The translations under genes were made by a program, and so were the position numbers. A stretch of DNA of 22,325 nucleotides, from positions 1-22,325 of the IMG/VR virus record IMGVR_UViG_3300020084_000121. One strand, written 5' to 3'. The DNA comes from a virus. Of the stretch, positions 11,877-20,828 are shown piece by piece (positions within the stretch are counted from its first letter, which is position 1; every line of letters begins with the position of its first letter). The notes under the pieces were generated by a model. The model was not told where the DNA came from. It did no database searches and worked only from the letters and a program-made list of their open reading frames with translations.

Positions 11877-13412
11877 ATGGGAGGATTAAGACCTATCGGA
11901 AGTGAAAAATTGGAAGGAATGGATAAAATCCGTAGAATTATGGAAATTGCCAGATATAATGAATCAATTCCACAACCAGTAAATGAAGATAAAAAAACAG
12001 AATATACTGCAGAACTTGCAGACGGAAAAACTTATACAATTGTAAGAGAAAGATTAGGATATATAATCAAGGAAAGCTATGATGATATTAATTCTGATTA
12101 CATCGAACCAATTCAAAATAGAAAGTATTTTTCTTCGTATTCACAGGCATTGAAAAAGTTAAACCTTATGGCTAAAGACTTTAATCAAATGTACGGAAAT
12201 GAAGAAGGTATGTCTTTATTTACCGAGCAAAAAAAAAAGTTCAAACTAAAACTTCCTGGTAAAAAAAAAGCTGAACCAACTGGAGATGTAGGAGCATTAC
12301 CTCCACCAGAACCAGTAGCAGCTTCGGCACCAATGCCGGCAGCACCACCTATGGATAATATGGGGGGTGCGGGTATGGCGCCACCAGAAACAGGGACTGT
12401 AGAAGGTGAAGGGGCTTTACCTCCACCACCAGATATGGGTACAACTGGAAGTGATGAAGGACTACCTCCACCACCAGATATGGGTACGGAAGGAAGTGAT
12501 GAAGGACTACCTCCACCACCAGAAGATGATATGGGTGATGAAGAAGAATTGCCTCCGCCACCAGAAGATGATATGGAAGATGAAGGTAAATCAAAGAAAG
12601 AAGGTGGAACTACATTTAAAGTAATACAAAAACTTACCGGCAAATTAGCACAAAGAATTAGAAAATTTAATAGTGAAGATGATATGGATCCAAATGATGT
12701 TAAATACATTATTAATTCAATTTTATCAGCACTTGATGTTGATTTGTTAGATGATGACGATCTTGAAGAAATTATATCGAGATTAGAAGGTGATTTAGAC
12801 GAAGAAGGTGATGAAGAAGATGAAGACTTAGAAGATGAAGAAATGAGTGACGAAGAAATACCAGAACCAACATCTGATGAAGAAGAAGAGACATTACCAC
12901 CACCACCTCCTATTGGTGGTGAAACAACAGAATATCGTGAAATTGGTGAAATTGCAAGTTTATCTGATGCAATTAAAAACAGTGTATCAAAACAATACGC
13001 TGGTAGAATGTTTGATAAAATGAAAGAAATGCCGGTTACAGGTGAACTTGAAGAATATGGAAGACATGGTGCTAGACAACCAAGACACACATATAACCAT
13101 TTTTCACACGGAACATTTGGCGAATCAAAAGTTGATAAAATTATTTCACAATATTTTACAACACAGAAAAAAGAAATTATTTCTGAAGAAAAGAAAAAAA
13201 TACAAAAAATAGAAAAATACGAAAAAATCAAAGAAACAAATTACAGTAATGTTAAAAATCTTTCTGAAAATATTAAACAAGAAAGAATGGCATTAAAATA
13301 TATGGAAAAAAATCCAGTTTCAGTTCTTATTGGAAAAACTAATAAGGGAAGTTTGGTATTTAAAGAAGGTGTTGTCAATACAAAAATTACAACAAACGGA
13401 ATGGAAATATGA
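11877..13412 (+). CDS. acidic, proline-rich structural protein candidate
   Basis: A 511-residue protein with distinct zones. The N-terminus MGGLRPIGSEKLEGMDKIRRIMEIARYNE is a motif I associate with aquatic phage head-region proteins. Residues about 40-110 look like a small folded domain. About 140-235 is disordered, with 14-15-residue repeats of LPPPPDMGT/LPPPPEDD. A small helical domain follows (FKVIQKLTGKLAQRIRKFN...DVDLLDDDDLEEIISRL), then a highly acidic stretch. The C-terminus is a helical, charged region with YGRHGARQPRHTYNHFSHG before it. No enzyme motif. Likely a virion or scaffold component, from position at the head of the late block. It ends in an ATGA overlap with the next gene, implying coupled translation. 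Confidence 0.75.
   Translation: MGGLRPIGSEKLEGMDKIRRIMEIARYNESIPQPVNEDKKTEYTAELADGKTYTIVRERLGYIIKESYDDINSDYIEPIQNRKYFSSYSQALKKLNLMAKDFNQMYGNEEGMSLFTEQKKKFKLKLPGKKKAEPTGDVGALPPPEPVAASAPMPAAPPMDNMGGAGMAPPETGTVEGEGALPPPPDMGTTGSDEGLPPPPDMGTEGSDEGLPPPPEDDMGDEEELPPPPEDDMEDEGKSKKEGGTTFKVIQKLTGKLAQRIRKFNSEDDMDPNDVKYIINSILSALDVDLLDDDDLEEIISRLEGDLDEEGDEEDEDLEDEEMSDEEIPEPTSDEEEETLPPPPPIGGETTEYREIGEIASLSDAIKNSVSKQYAGRMFDKMKEMPVTGELEEYGRHGARQPRHTYNHFSHGTFGESKVDKIISQYFTTQKKEIISEEKKKIQKIEKYEKIKETNYSNVKNLSENIKQERMALKYMEKNPVSVLIGKTNKGSLVFKEGVVNTKITTNGMEI
12417..12590 (+). repeat. tandem repeats encoding LPPPP units
   Basis: Four tandem units of about 42-45 nt (first two nearly identical, last two diverged) each start with TTA/CTA/TTG CCT CC. 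They encode LPPPPDMGTxGSDEG and LPPPPEDDM-type blocks. The in-frame repeat length points to expansion by slippage or recombination within a disordered linker. Confidence 0.8.
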
Positions 13413-13816
13413 GTTACTTATTATACATAAATGGTTTGGGTCCTAATTATAGGGGTGAAAACATTTATGAATTTATTTTTGGTGATTCTTTGGAAGATGT
13501 TTGGGGTGAAAATTGGGAAGCAAGACCTGCAAACGGTTATCCAAGTCCTCCGGATGTTGAACACGTAAAAAAAGTTGGGTCGTTAACACACAATGAAATT
13601 ACATTGGAATTGGTACAAAATTCTGATGTTTTTTCTGTTCAAGATTCAATTGATGGTGTTATTGCCCTTGGTTGGGAAAAAGAAGATGAAATTGATTTTT
13701 CGTTGATTAAAAGATTGGTTTTTAAATATGGGGACCAAGAACAGGATGTAAAAGATAAATTATACGAGAGAGACCTCGTGTTGCAATTTGAAAAAAAAGT
13801 TGTTTATGAAAACTAA
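13409..13816 (+). CDS. conserved phage hypothetical protein
   Basis: A 135-residue protein. N-terminal MSYLLYINGLGPNYRGENIYEFIFGD...VWGENWEARPANGYPSPP is conserved-looking and, from memory, occurs in other aquatic T4-like phages without assigned function. It is rich in aromatic residues and acidic, with mixed alpha/beta pattern, no signal peptide and no catalytic motif. It starts in an ATGA overlap with the preceding gene and overlaps the next by 11 nt, so it is part of a translationally coupled run of late genes. Confidence 0.75.
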   Translation: MSYLLYINGLGPNYRGENIYEFIFGDSLEDVWGENWEARPANGYPSPPDVEHVKKVGSLTHNEITLELVQNSDVFSVQDSIDGVIALGWEKEDEIDFSLIKRLVFKYGDQEQDVKDKLYERDLVLQFEKKVVYEN

Positions 13817-14732
13817 AAAATACATTGAAATTCTTTTGGAAAATGGTATTCATTTTACCACGGTTTCAAGAATGAAACCAAATCAAATAAGAATTCTTGC
13901 TGAAAAATTTGAAACTAAAGAAGCTATCCAAACAACACGAAAAACCCTTGAAATCCAAAATGTTGATTCTTCAACGGTTAATCAAATGAAACAAAATAAG
14001 GAAGGTTTAAATGTTAAAGATGGTGAAGTAACCCCAAATCCAGATGGAAGTCTTACTGTTACTCGTGAAATAGGTGAAAAATTTGAATCAAAAGCACAAC
14101 AAGGATTCTTTTGGGCCAAGTGTAATACAAGTAAGGGTGTTAAAAAGAAAAAATGGTGTGAAATGGCTAGAGAATTTTCAGATAGTACGTCAAAAAAACA
14201 ATACAAAGATATGCCAGAAAAAAAACATCCAGAAAAAACTGTTAAAAGAAAAACAAGAAAAAATACCGATGAAAATTATGAAAAGTATTTGGAAGAACAA
14301 ATATTCAATATGATTGAAAAACATATTGAACCTAGTATGACAAAAGGAGAATTGTTAAAAACAATTCAAGAAAAAGTTGATAAGTCAGAAAAGTTTATGT
14401 TGAACAACCCAAAGAAAAATACTATGTTTCAAGAAAAAGAGATGATAGAAAATACAAAAGAAAAAGAACGAACTAAAACAAAACCTGGAACTAAAACACC
14501 AACAAGAAGAAAAGGAAATCCATTCAAGGATCCGAATCCTGGTGTTGAAGAACAACCAAAAGCAAATACAAAAGAAAAAGAAAGAACTAAAGAAAGGGAA
14601 AAAACTAAAACACCGACAAGAAGAAAGGGAAATCCATTTAAGGACCCAAATCCTAGTGTTGAAGAACAACCAAAAGCAGAAGAACAAAAAAATGATTTTA
14701 TGGTAGCAATAACTTCAATTTTAAGAAACTAA
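13806..14732 (+). CDS. very basic protein with 38-residue tandem repeat; possible internal head protein
   Basis: 308 residues from ATG at 13806. An in-frame TTG at 13788 would lengthen the overlap with the upstream gene and has no support. N-terminal KYIEILLENGIHFTTVSRMKPNQIRILAEKF is followed by a central segment SKAQQGFFWAKCNTSKG...KKKWCEMAREFSDSTSKKQYKDMPEKKHPEK with two Cys residues that could bind metal. The C-terminal ~100 residues hold two 38-residue repeats containing TPTRRKGNPFKDPNPxVEEQPKA. The protein is extremely rich in Lys and Arg, suggesting DNA binding or packing inside the head; inference only. Confidence 0.75.
   Translation: MKTKKYIEILLENGIHFTTVSRMKPNQIRILAEKFETKEAIQTTRKTLEIQNVDSSTVNQMKQNKEGLNVKDGEVTPNPDGSLTVTREIGEKFESKAQQGFFWAKCNTSKGVKKKKWCEMAREFSDSTSKKQYKDMPEKKHPEKTVKRKTRKNTDENYEKYLEEQIFNMIEKHIEPSMTKGELLKTIQEKVDKSEKFMLNNPKKNTMFQEKEMIENTKEKERTKTKPGTKTPTRRKGNPFKDPNPGVEEQPKANTKEKERTKEREKTKTPTRRKGNPFKDPNPSVEEQPKAEEQKNDFMVAITSILRN
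14451..14679 (+). repeat. two tandem copies of a 114-nt in-frame repeat
   Basis: Copy 1 starts at 14451 and copy 2 at 14565, both with AATACAAAAGAAAAAGAA. The period of 114 nt equals 38 codons. Differences are mostly synonymous or conservative, so both copies appear to be kept under selection after duplication. Confidence 0.85.
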
Positions 14733-14735
14733 AAA

Positions 14736-16112
14736 ATGGGAAATAGAGAATTAGAAAGACTTGTAAGAAAAATAATTAAGGAAGCACCAATTGATTATGG
14801 TGATTATCCTGAAAGAATGCACCCTAGAACACAACAAAGAATTGAGGACCCAGAAGGTATCTACGCAAAGAATAGAGCTTTTAGGGGTGGTGCTTCTGAT
14901 GTTGAAAAAATTGCTGGTAAAAGATTTAAAGAAATTGTCGACTATGTAAAAAGATATTTTGGTACAGAACAAAATATTACAAACCCACAAGTTAAAATGT
15001 CAATACAAATGGCACAGATGCAAGCAGTTAGACAAGCTATGCAACTTGAACCAAGATATAGAGAACAACTTAGAGATTTGGCGGTTGAAATTGCGGCTAA
15101 AGAAGAAGGTTGGTTACCTTATTCTGATAATATGGAACAAGCAATTGAAAAAGGTTTGGTAATTAAAAAAAGAAAAGATGGTGGTGTTGTTTATGAATTT
15201 GATTTTGTTAATATGTTAACATTTTTAGGGGAACAAGCAATCGACCCAAGTATTTTTAAAATGAAACCACAAAAAGAACAAAAACTTCCATTACCTCCAA
15301 ATTTTTCTTTTGATATCGACGAACTAACACCAGAAGAACAAAAACAATTGGAAATTGAAAAAAGAAATGTTATCAATGCTATTATAATGGGTAAAGGAAA
15401 ACGTGGTCAATTTGCTTACCAAATGTATAAGGATAGATTAGACGCGATTGATCCAGGACTATACGCACTTTATAATAAAATTATGGGTGCTAATGACCTT
15501 ATGTATTTTACAGATGAAGATTTGATTGAAGCTCTTGGTGGTAATGCCGCCGGTGCTGCAGGTAAAAAACAAGAAAGTAATGATGACGATGAAGACGAAG
15601 ATGAAGGTGGTGAAGAAGGAGATGGAAATGATACATATTATGCTAATGGCTTAATATTTCCAATTTTACTTCACGAACTATTCAAATCATTTTCAATGAT
15701 TCAGTCAAGAGCACAATGGAAAGATATGGACCCAGAAATCGCAACACAAGTTATTGGTCAAACAGATACAATGCAAAACGAACCAATGAATTTCCGTGTT
15801 GGTGGTGAGCTTGTAAGAAAATTAAGAACCTTACTTCCAGATGAATTAACATTGGATAATGAAGGTAAAAAATATATTCCTTTCTTTGAACAATTGTTAT
15901 ATAGTATTCCAGCTGAAGAATTTTTAAAAAATGTAATTGCAAATGTTATTTCAGATAGTCCATCTGATAATGAAAAAGCTAAGAAAAAATTCAACGAATT
16001 ATTACAACAAGCAAAAGCTAACTATAAAAAATATAAAGAAGGTGATGACGATGATGATGACTACGATGACGATGAAGAAGATGATGATATCTTAACAAGA
16101 CTAGGTTTATAA
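14736..16112 (+). CDS. acidic structural-region protein
   Basis: A 458-residue protein of unrecognised family. It starts MGNRELERLVRKIIKEAPIDYGDYPERMHP, whose first helix resembles the LTE..L..LIKRIVKE segment of the partial gene at the left end. A large helical body follows (VDYVKRYFG..., MAQMQAVRQAMQLEPRYREQLRDLAVEIA). An Asp/Glu-rich linker lies near residues 285-305, then a second domain (ANGLIFPILLHELFKSFSMIQ). The tail is almost purely Asp before LTRLGL. The gene starts 3 nt after the previous stop and is followed by a strong hairpin. No catalytic motif. Position just before the terminase suggests a head or packaging-related role, but this is not shown. Confidence 0.75.
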   Translation: MGNRELERLVRKIIKEAPIDYGDYPERMHPRTQQRIEDPEGIYAKNRAFRGGASDVEKIAGKRFKEIVDYVKRYFGTEQNITNPQVKMSIQMAQMQAVRQAMQLEPRYREQLRDLAVEIAAKEEGWLPYSDNMEQAIEKGLVIKKRKDGGVVYEFDFVNMLTFLGEQAIDPSIFKMKPQKEQKLPLPPNFSFDIDELTPEEQKQLEIEKRNVINAIIMGKGKRGQFAYQMYKDRLDAIDPGLYALYNKIMGANDLMYFTDEDLIEALGGNAAGAAGKKQESNDDDEDEDEGGEEGDGNDTYYANGLIFPILLHELFKSFSMIQSRAQWKDMDPEIATQVIGQTDTMQNEPMNFRVGGELVRKLRTLLPDELTLDNEGKKYIPFFEQLLYSIPAEEFLKNVIANVISDSPSDNEKAKKKFNELLQQAKANYKKYKEGDDDDDDYDDDEEDDDILTRLGL

Positions 16113-16134
16113 ATTAAATAATATATTGTCCTAC

Positions 16135-16168
16135 AAAACCCCCTTTTATGAAAATAACTGGGGGTTTT
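16135..16168 (+). terminator. hairpin terminator before the terminase gene
   Basis: A perfect 9-bp stem AAAACCCCC/GGGGGTTTT (16135-16143 with 16160-16168) with a 16-nt loop. The late-type TATTTATA of the terminase gene begins 3 nt later. Confidence 0.75.
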
Positions 16169-16170
16169 GA

Positions 16171-16178
16171 TATTTATA
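16171..16178 (+). promoter_or_regulatory. candidate late promoter element (TATTTATA)
   Basis: Exact TATTTATA, 13 nt before the terminase ATG at 16192, directly after a terminator, so a new transcript is expected to start here. Confidence 0.65.
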
Positions 16179-16191
16179 TTAAAATATCTTT

Positions 16192-17964
16192 ATGAGTCTA
16201 TCAAAAGAACAAATAATGCTAGAGTATGTAAAATGTATGAAAGATACACCATACGCATTAAGAACATACTTACAGACATACGATAATACGGTTTCACAAT
16301 TTGTACCTTTGGAATTATTTCCAGATCAGGTTTCATTACTGAAGGACTATGAAGAACACGAAGAAAATATTGCATTAAAGTATCGTCAGGCTGGTGTGTC
16401 AACAGTGACTGCCGCTTGGATATCAAAAAAACTTGTGTTTGCAAAAAAAGAACGTCCAGAAAAAATATTGATTATTGCAAACAAACTTGATACGTCAATG
16501 GAAATGGCAAATAAAATTAGAGCATTTGTTGACCAATGGCCTAAATGGGTTGGCGCTTCTTTTTCTGCAGATAAAAATTCACAAAGACATTACAAACTAA
16601 CAAATGGTTGTGAAGTAAAAGCAGTTGCAACATCACGAGATGCCTTGAGGGGTTATACACCTACGGTACTTGTATTTGATGAGGCCGCGTTTATCGAAGC
16701 TGATGGTGATTTTTGGGCAGCTTGTATGGCATCACTTTCTACCGGTGGTAAAGTAATTGTTGTATCAACACCAAACGGTTATGACCCAATTTATTATGAT
16801 GTATATAATCAGGCGGTTAAAGGTGTTAACAACTTTAAAATTTCTGAAATGTTTTGGTGGAAAGACCCTAGATACTCAAAAGATTTATATCTGGTACCAA
16901 CTGATGATATGGTTGATTATCTATTAAATAAAGATGAAAAAGACCATTCTAAAAATATTTCATTTACTGATACTGACCCTTATGAAAGGGATTATGATAA
17001 AATAAAAGAATATTTTAATCAAGGATATAAACCCTGTTCTCCTTGGTATGAAAAAATGGTTAAAAAGTTAAAATACGATAAACGAAAAATTAACCAAGAG
17101 CTTAACTGTGAATTTCTGGGGTCTGGAGATAACGTATTTGATGCTAAAGAATTAGATTATATAAAAACAAGTACAATACAAGACGCACCATCTAAATTAA
17201 TGGGAAATTCGCTTTGGATGTGGAAAGAACCAGAACAAGGACATAAATACATTATGGGTGTTGACGTATCTCGTGGTGATAGTGAAGATTTTTCATCGAT
17301 TCAAATTATTGATTTTGATGAGCGAGAACAAGTATTTGAATATGTTGGAAAAATTCCACCAGACGCTTTAGCCGAAATTGCTTATAAATGGGGTATTATG
17401 TATAACGCATTTTGTGTTGTCGATATTACCGGTGGTATGGGTATTACGACAGTAAGAAAAATGCAAGAACTTGGTTATCGTAATTTATATATTGATGGTG
17501 TCGATTCAACAAACATTTGGTCATATAATCCAAAAGCACAAGATAAAATACCAGGAATAAATTTTAATAACAAACGTGTACAAATAATTGCGGCATTTGA
17601 AGAATATGTCAGACATAAATTTAAAATTAAAAGTACAAGATTATACAACGAAATGAATACTTTTGTTTATGTTAATGGAAGACCTGACCACCAAAAAGGA
17701 CAACACGATGACCTTATAATGGCAATTTCTATGGCAATTTATGTTGGGGAATCTTCATTTTCAAAGTTGGAAAAAGTCGTTGAAAAAACTAAAGTAATGA
17801 TTGAATCTTGGACTGTTTCAAATAACGATTCAGTAGGAAAACAAATTCATTTTGACCCAGTAATTCCAAATGGACATATGTTAAATGAAAGAATGAAAAT
17901 GAATTCTGGACCGGCAAAAGAAGATTATATTAAATACGGGTGGTTATTTGGTGGTAGAAAATAA
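16192..17964 (+). CDS. terminase large subunit (T4 gp17-like)
   Basis: A 590-residue DNA-packaging motor. The ATPase domain has Walker A KYRQAGVST (63-71), Walker B TVLVFDEAAF with the catalytic Glu (158-167), and the coupling motif VVSTPNG (190-196). The C-terminal RNase H-like nuclease has GVDVSRGDSEDFS (first Asp), VVDITGGMG (second Asp) and HDDLIMAISMAIY (third acidic pair). Order, spacing and length match T4 gp17. The protein binds the portal during packaging and cuts concatemeric DNA. The small subunit is not visible nearby. It is preceded by a terminator and its own late-type element and followed 8 nt later by a small gene. Confidence 0.95.
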   Translation: MSLSKEQIMLEYVKCMKDTPYALRTYLQTYDNTVSQFVPLELFPDQVSLLKDYEEHEENIALKYRQAGVSTVTAAWISKKLVFAKKERPEKILIIANKLDTSMEMANKIRAFVDQWPKWVGASFSADKNSQRHYKLTNGCEVKAVATSRDALRGYTPTVLVFDEAAFIEADGDFWAACMASLSTGGKVIVVSTPNGYDPIYYDVYNQAVKGVNNFKISEMFWWKDPRYSKDLYLVPTDDMVDYLLNKDEKDHSKNISFTDTDPYERDYDKIKEYFNQGYKPCSPWYEKMVKKLKYDKRKINQELNCEFLGSGDNVFDAKELDYIKTSTIQDAPSKLMGNSLWMWKEPEQGHKYIMGVDVSRGDSEDFSSIQIIDFDEREQVFEYVGKIPPDALAEIAYKWGIMYNAFCVVDITGGMGITTVRKMQELGYRNLYIDGVDSTNIWSYNPKAQDKIPGINFNNKRVQIIAAFEEYVRHKFKIKSTRLYNEMNTFVYVNGRPDHQKGQHDDLIMAISMAIYVGESSFSKLEKVVEKTKVMIESWTVSNNDSVGKQIHFDPVIPNGHMLNERMKMNSGPAKEDYIKYGWLFGGRK

Positions 17965-17972
17965 TTATAAAA

Positions 17973-18266
17973 ATGGGATTAGATAGAAGAAAAACTTCAG
18001 GAAGAATATTTGGTGGTTCTAATTTAATAGTACCAGATCAGCCTATATATTCAGTTAAAAATTTTCCACCATCTTTTAAATATAAAAGAGGAACGCCAAA
18101 AGATACTTTCAGAGAATTACCACCACCTAAACCAAATCCAACACCACCTACACCAAGTCCGACACCACCTACACCAAGTCCGACACCAATTGTTGAAACT
18201 TTCTATATTTTGACGGAATTACAAAAAGCAATCTTAACAGAAAGTGGTGAAAACATTATATACTAA
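17973..18266 (+). CDS. small proline-rich protein between terminase and portal
   Basis: A 97-residue protein. The basic N-terminus MGLDRRKTSGRIFGGSN is followed by PPKPNPTPPTPSPTPPTPSPTP, an exact 7-residue repeat, and a C-terminal segment ETFYILTELQKAILTESGENIIY. I do not recognise the family. It could be a small virion protein whose Pro-Thr linker joins two short binding segments. It starts 8 nt after the terminase stop and lies before the late element of the portal gene, so it is co-transcribed with the terminase. Confidence 0.65.
   Translation: MGLDRRKTSGRIFGGSNLIVPDQPIYSVKNFPPSFKYKRGTPKDTFRELPPPKPNPTPPTPSPTPPTPSPTPIVETFYILTELQKAILTESGENIIY
18141..18182 (+). repeat. two perfect 21-nt tandem repeats
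   Basis: The unit ACACCACCTACACCAAGTCC(G) occurs at 18141-18161 and 18162-18182 without a mismatch and encodes seven residues of the Pro/Thr/Ser linker. The lack of silent differences suggests a recent duplication. Confidence 0.85.
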
Positions 18267-18270
18267 TGAA

Positions 18271-18278
18271 TATTTATA
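18271..18278 (+). promoter_or_regulatory. candidate late promoter element (TATTTATA)
   Basis: Exact TATTTATA, 28 nt before the portal ATG. Confidence 0.6.
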
Positions 18279-18306
18279 TTTGACAATTATAAATTAAATT
18301 TCTATT

Positions 18307-20088
18307 ATGGAACAAAATACAAATCAACTTACAGTTTGGCAAAGACTTAATAAAGCATTTGGACCAAATTCTTTATTGGGTCAAGATATCCCAACACACA
18401 AGTTTAGTAAACAAGAATTACTTAAAACTAGGGATAAATCCGAATTTGAAAAAGAAAAACTTCAAGCACAACAAACTTTATATTTATCAAACCAATGGCA
18501 AAAAATAGAAAGTAATTTATATACCCAAGCAATATATTACGAACCAACAAGACTTGCCGCGTTTTATGATTACGAATCTATGGAATTTACACCAGAAATT
18601 TCAACGGCTTTAGATATATATGCTGAAGAATCAACAACCCCAAATGAAGACGGTTATATCTTACAAATATATTCCGAATCAAAAAGAATAAAAGGAATAC
18701 TTGCGGATTTATTTAACAATACTTTAGATATTAATACAAACTTACAAATGTGGATTAGAAACACTTGTAAATATGGTGATAACTTTGTTTATTTAAAATT
18801 AGACCCTGAAAAAGGAATTATTGGTGGTGTTCAACTACCTAATATTGAAATTGAAAGATTCGAACGAGGTATGACACCTAAATCACCAAACACCGAAGTA
18901 AAAGTTAATGAAAGAGGTTTGAGATTTAATTGGAAAGAAAAAAATATGGAATTTAACACTTTTGAAGTGGCACATTTCAGATTACTTGGTGATGATAGAA
19001 AATTACCCTACGGTACTTCGATGTTAGAAAAAGCAAGGAGAATCTGGAAACAGTTAGTTTTGGCCGAAGATGCAATGTTGATATATAGAACATCAAGAGC
19101 ACCAGAAAGAAGGGTGTTCAAGGTATTTGTTGGGAATATGGATGATAAGGATGTAGAACCTTACGTACAACGTGTTGCAAATAAATTTAAAAGAGATCAG
19201 GTTGTTGATAATAAAACCGGTAATGTAGATTTAAGATTTAATCAAATGGCAGTAGATCAGGATTATTTTATTCCGGTTAGAGATGCTACACAAACAATGC
19301 CAATTGAAACTCTACCTGGTGGTACAAACCTTTCAGAAATTGCTGATATTGAATATATCCAAAAGAAACTTGTTACAGCTTTAAGAATACCAAAAGCTTA
19401 CCTTGGTTTTGAAGAACCGGTTGGTGATGGAAAAAATTTATCACTACTTGATATTCGTTTTGCAAGAACAATTAATAGAATACAAAAAAATATTTTATCA
19501 GAATTAAACAAAATTGCAATTATACATTTATTTCTTTTGGGGTTTGAAGATGAATTACAAAATTTTACATTAGGTTTAAATAATCCATCAAAACAAGCGG
19601 ATCTTTTGATGGTTGATGTGTGGAAAGAAAAGGTAACACTATACAAAGATATGGTTACAGAAATTCCAAATACATTAGCACCAACATCAGCTACTTGGGC
19701 TAAAAAACATATTTTTGGATTTTCTGATGAAGATATCAAACTTGATACTCAAAGACAAAGAATGGAAAGGGCTGTTGCCGCAGAACTTGCAAATACTGCA
19801 ACAATTATAACACATACTGGATTATTTGATAACATTGATAGATTATATAAAACAATAAGTGGAACAACTGAAGGTGGAGAAGCAGGTGCTGCACCACCAC
19901 CGGGAGGAGGACCACCACCAGCAGGAGGAGGACCGCCGCCACCACCAGCAGGAGGTCTTGAAGGGTTACCTGAAAACAGAGAAAAATTAGAAAATTTATT
20001 ACTAGAATCTAATGATGATGATTTTATAATAAAAAATAGTTCACTTGGTGATATTGAAAACGAATTATTAAAAATACTTAAAGATTGA
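18307..20088 (+). CDS. portal protein (T4 gp20-like)
   Basis: A 593-residue protein that forms the dodecameric vertex ring through which DNA is packaged. Recognised by the gp20-type pattern: YYEPTRLAAFYDYESMEFTPEISTALDIYAEE near the N-terminus, HFRLLGDDRKLPYGTSMLEKARRIWKQL in the middle, then RRVFKVFVGNM, ETLPGGTNLSEIADIEYIQKKLVTALRIPKAYLGFE and LLDIRFARTINRIQKNI. Length is close to that of T4 gp20. Unlike T4, residues near 525-550 are a disordered Gly/Pro linker (APPPGGGPPPAGGGPPPPP) before a short acidic C-terminal helix, ending EIENELLKILKD-like. The gene follows the terminase block and leads the head genes, as in T4-like phages. Confidence 0.93.
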   Translation: MEQNTNQLTVWQRLNKAFGPNSLLGQDIPTHKFSKQELLKTRDKSEFEKEKLQAQQTLYLSNQWQKIESNLYTQAIYYEPTRLAAFYDYESMEFTPEISTALDIYAEESTTPNEDGYILQIYSESKRIKGILADLFNNTLDINTNLQMWIRNTCKYGDNFVYLKLDPEKGIIGGVQLPNIEIERFERGMTPKSPNTEVKVNERGLRFNWKEKNMEFNTFEVAHFRLLGDDRKLPYGTSMLEKARRIWKQLVLAEDAMLIYRTSRAPERRVFKVFVGNMDDKDVEPYVQRVANKFKRDQVVDNKTGNVDLRFNQMAVDQDYFIPVRDATQTMPIETLPGGTNLSEIADIEYIQKKLVTALRIPKAYLGFEEPVGDGKNLSLLDIRFARTINRIQKNILSELNKIAIIHLFLLGFEDELQNFTLGLNNPSKQADLLMVDVWKEKVTLYKDMVTEIPNTLAPTSATWAKKHIFGFSDEDIKLDTQRQRMERAVAAELANTATIITHTGLFDNIDRLYKTISGTTEGGEAGAAPPPGGGPPPAGGGPPPPPAGGLEGLPENREKLENLLLESNDDDFIIKNSSLGDIENELLKILKD

Positions 20089-20090
20089 TA

Positions 20091-20098
20091 TATTTATA
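20091..20098 (+). promoter_or_regulatory. candidate late promoter element (TATTTATA)
   Basis: Exact TATTTATA, 13 nt before the ATG at 20112 and 2 nt after the portal stop. Confidence 0.6.
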
Positions 20099-20111
20099 AT
20101 TAAAAATAATT

Positions 20112-20828
20112 ATGAAATTTGGTTTAATAAAAAGTAAGATAGAAAAATTACTTACAGAGTCATACAAAAGAAATTCTTTTAAAAATACATTATTTGTATT
20201 CAAAGAATTGGTATTGGAAAATAAAAATATTAGTAAACTTTATTACTTGTATGATGAATTATCAAGTAGTAAGGGGTTAACTGAATCTACAGCTTCTGAA
20301 TTAATAAACCAATCAACAATATTATATGAAAATACAATTAATAAAATTCCTAAAAAAAATCTAGAAGAAATTAATCTTTGGGTTGGGCATATCAAAACAA
20401 AAAATAATTACGAAGATATTGATAATCTGTTTTCAAGTAGTGTTTTAACATTAGAAAACAAAATTAAAAGTAAAAAGGTTATTTTAGAAAATTTAAAGAA
20501 AACTTCAGAAGATTTTGAAGTTATTGGTAATGTACCTGTAAATAAATTAGTAAATGTTGCAAATAAAACTGTTGATAAATTTATTAATTCGTTAAACGAA
20601 GAAAGTAAAAAAATTTTAAATAAAATTTTATCTGAAGATGAAAATAAATTGAAACTTAAATATGAACTTCTAAAAGAAGATGTTATTGATAAGTTAGAAA
20701 CTATGAAAACTTCTGAAACAGATTCAGAAGTTGTTAAGACAATTTATGAAACTATAAACAAGGTCGAAAAAGAAAATTTTGATAGAATTTCCTTTTTTAA
20801 ATTACAAGAATTAAATAGAAGTCTTTAA
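20112..20828 (+). CDS. helical head-region protein of unknown function
   Basis: A 238-residue protein, predicted almost entirely helical and Lys/Glu/Asn-rich. It starts MKFGLIKSKIEKLLTESYKRNSF; the KIEKLLTES segment resembles short phage terminal assembly motifs. No catalytic motif or membrane segment. It lies between portal and prohead protease, where T4 has the small core proteins gp67 and gp68, so a prohead-core role is possible by position only. Its stop overlaps the stop of the convergent bS21 gene (TTAA shared by both strands). No terminator is visible between them. Confidence 0.7.
   Translation: MKFGLIKSKIEKLLTESYKRNSFKNTLFVFKELVLENKNISKLYYLYDELSSSKGLTESTASELINQSTILYENTINKIPKKNLEEINLWVGHIKTKNNYEDIDNLFSSSVLTLENKIKSKKVILENLKKTSEDFEVIGNVPVNKLVNVANKTVDKFINSLNEESKKILNKILSEDENKLKLKYELLKEDVIDKLETMKTSETDSEVVKTIYETINKVEKENFDRISFFKLQELNRSL

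Noticed and set aside
12185-13231. Long minus-strand ORF (348 codons) rich in Ser and Gly
   Set aside because: Antisense shadow of the acidic/proline-rich gene at 11877; the Ser and Gly runs are the complement of Asp/Glu and Pro codons.
13788-13805. TTG start for the basic repeat protein
   Set aside because: The ATG at 13806 is a better codon, shortens the overlap to 11 nt and gives a natural MKTKKYIE start.
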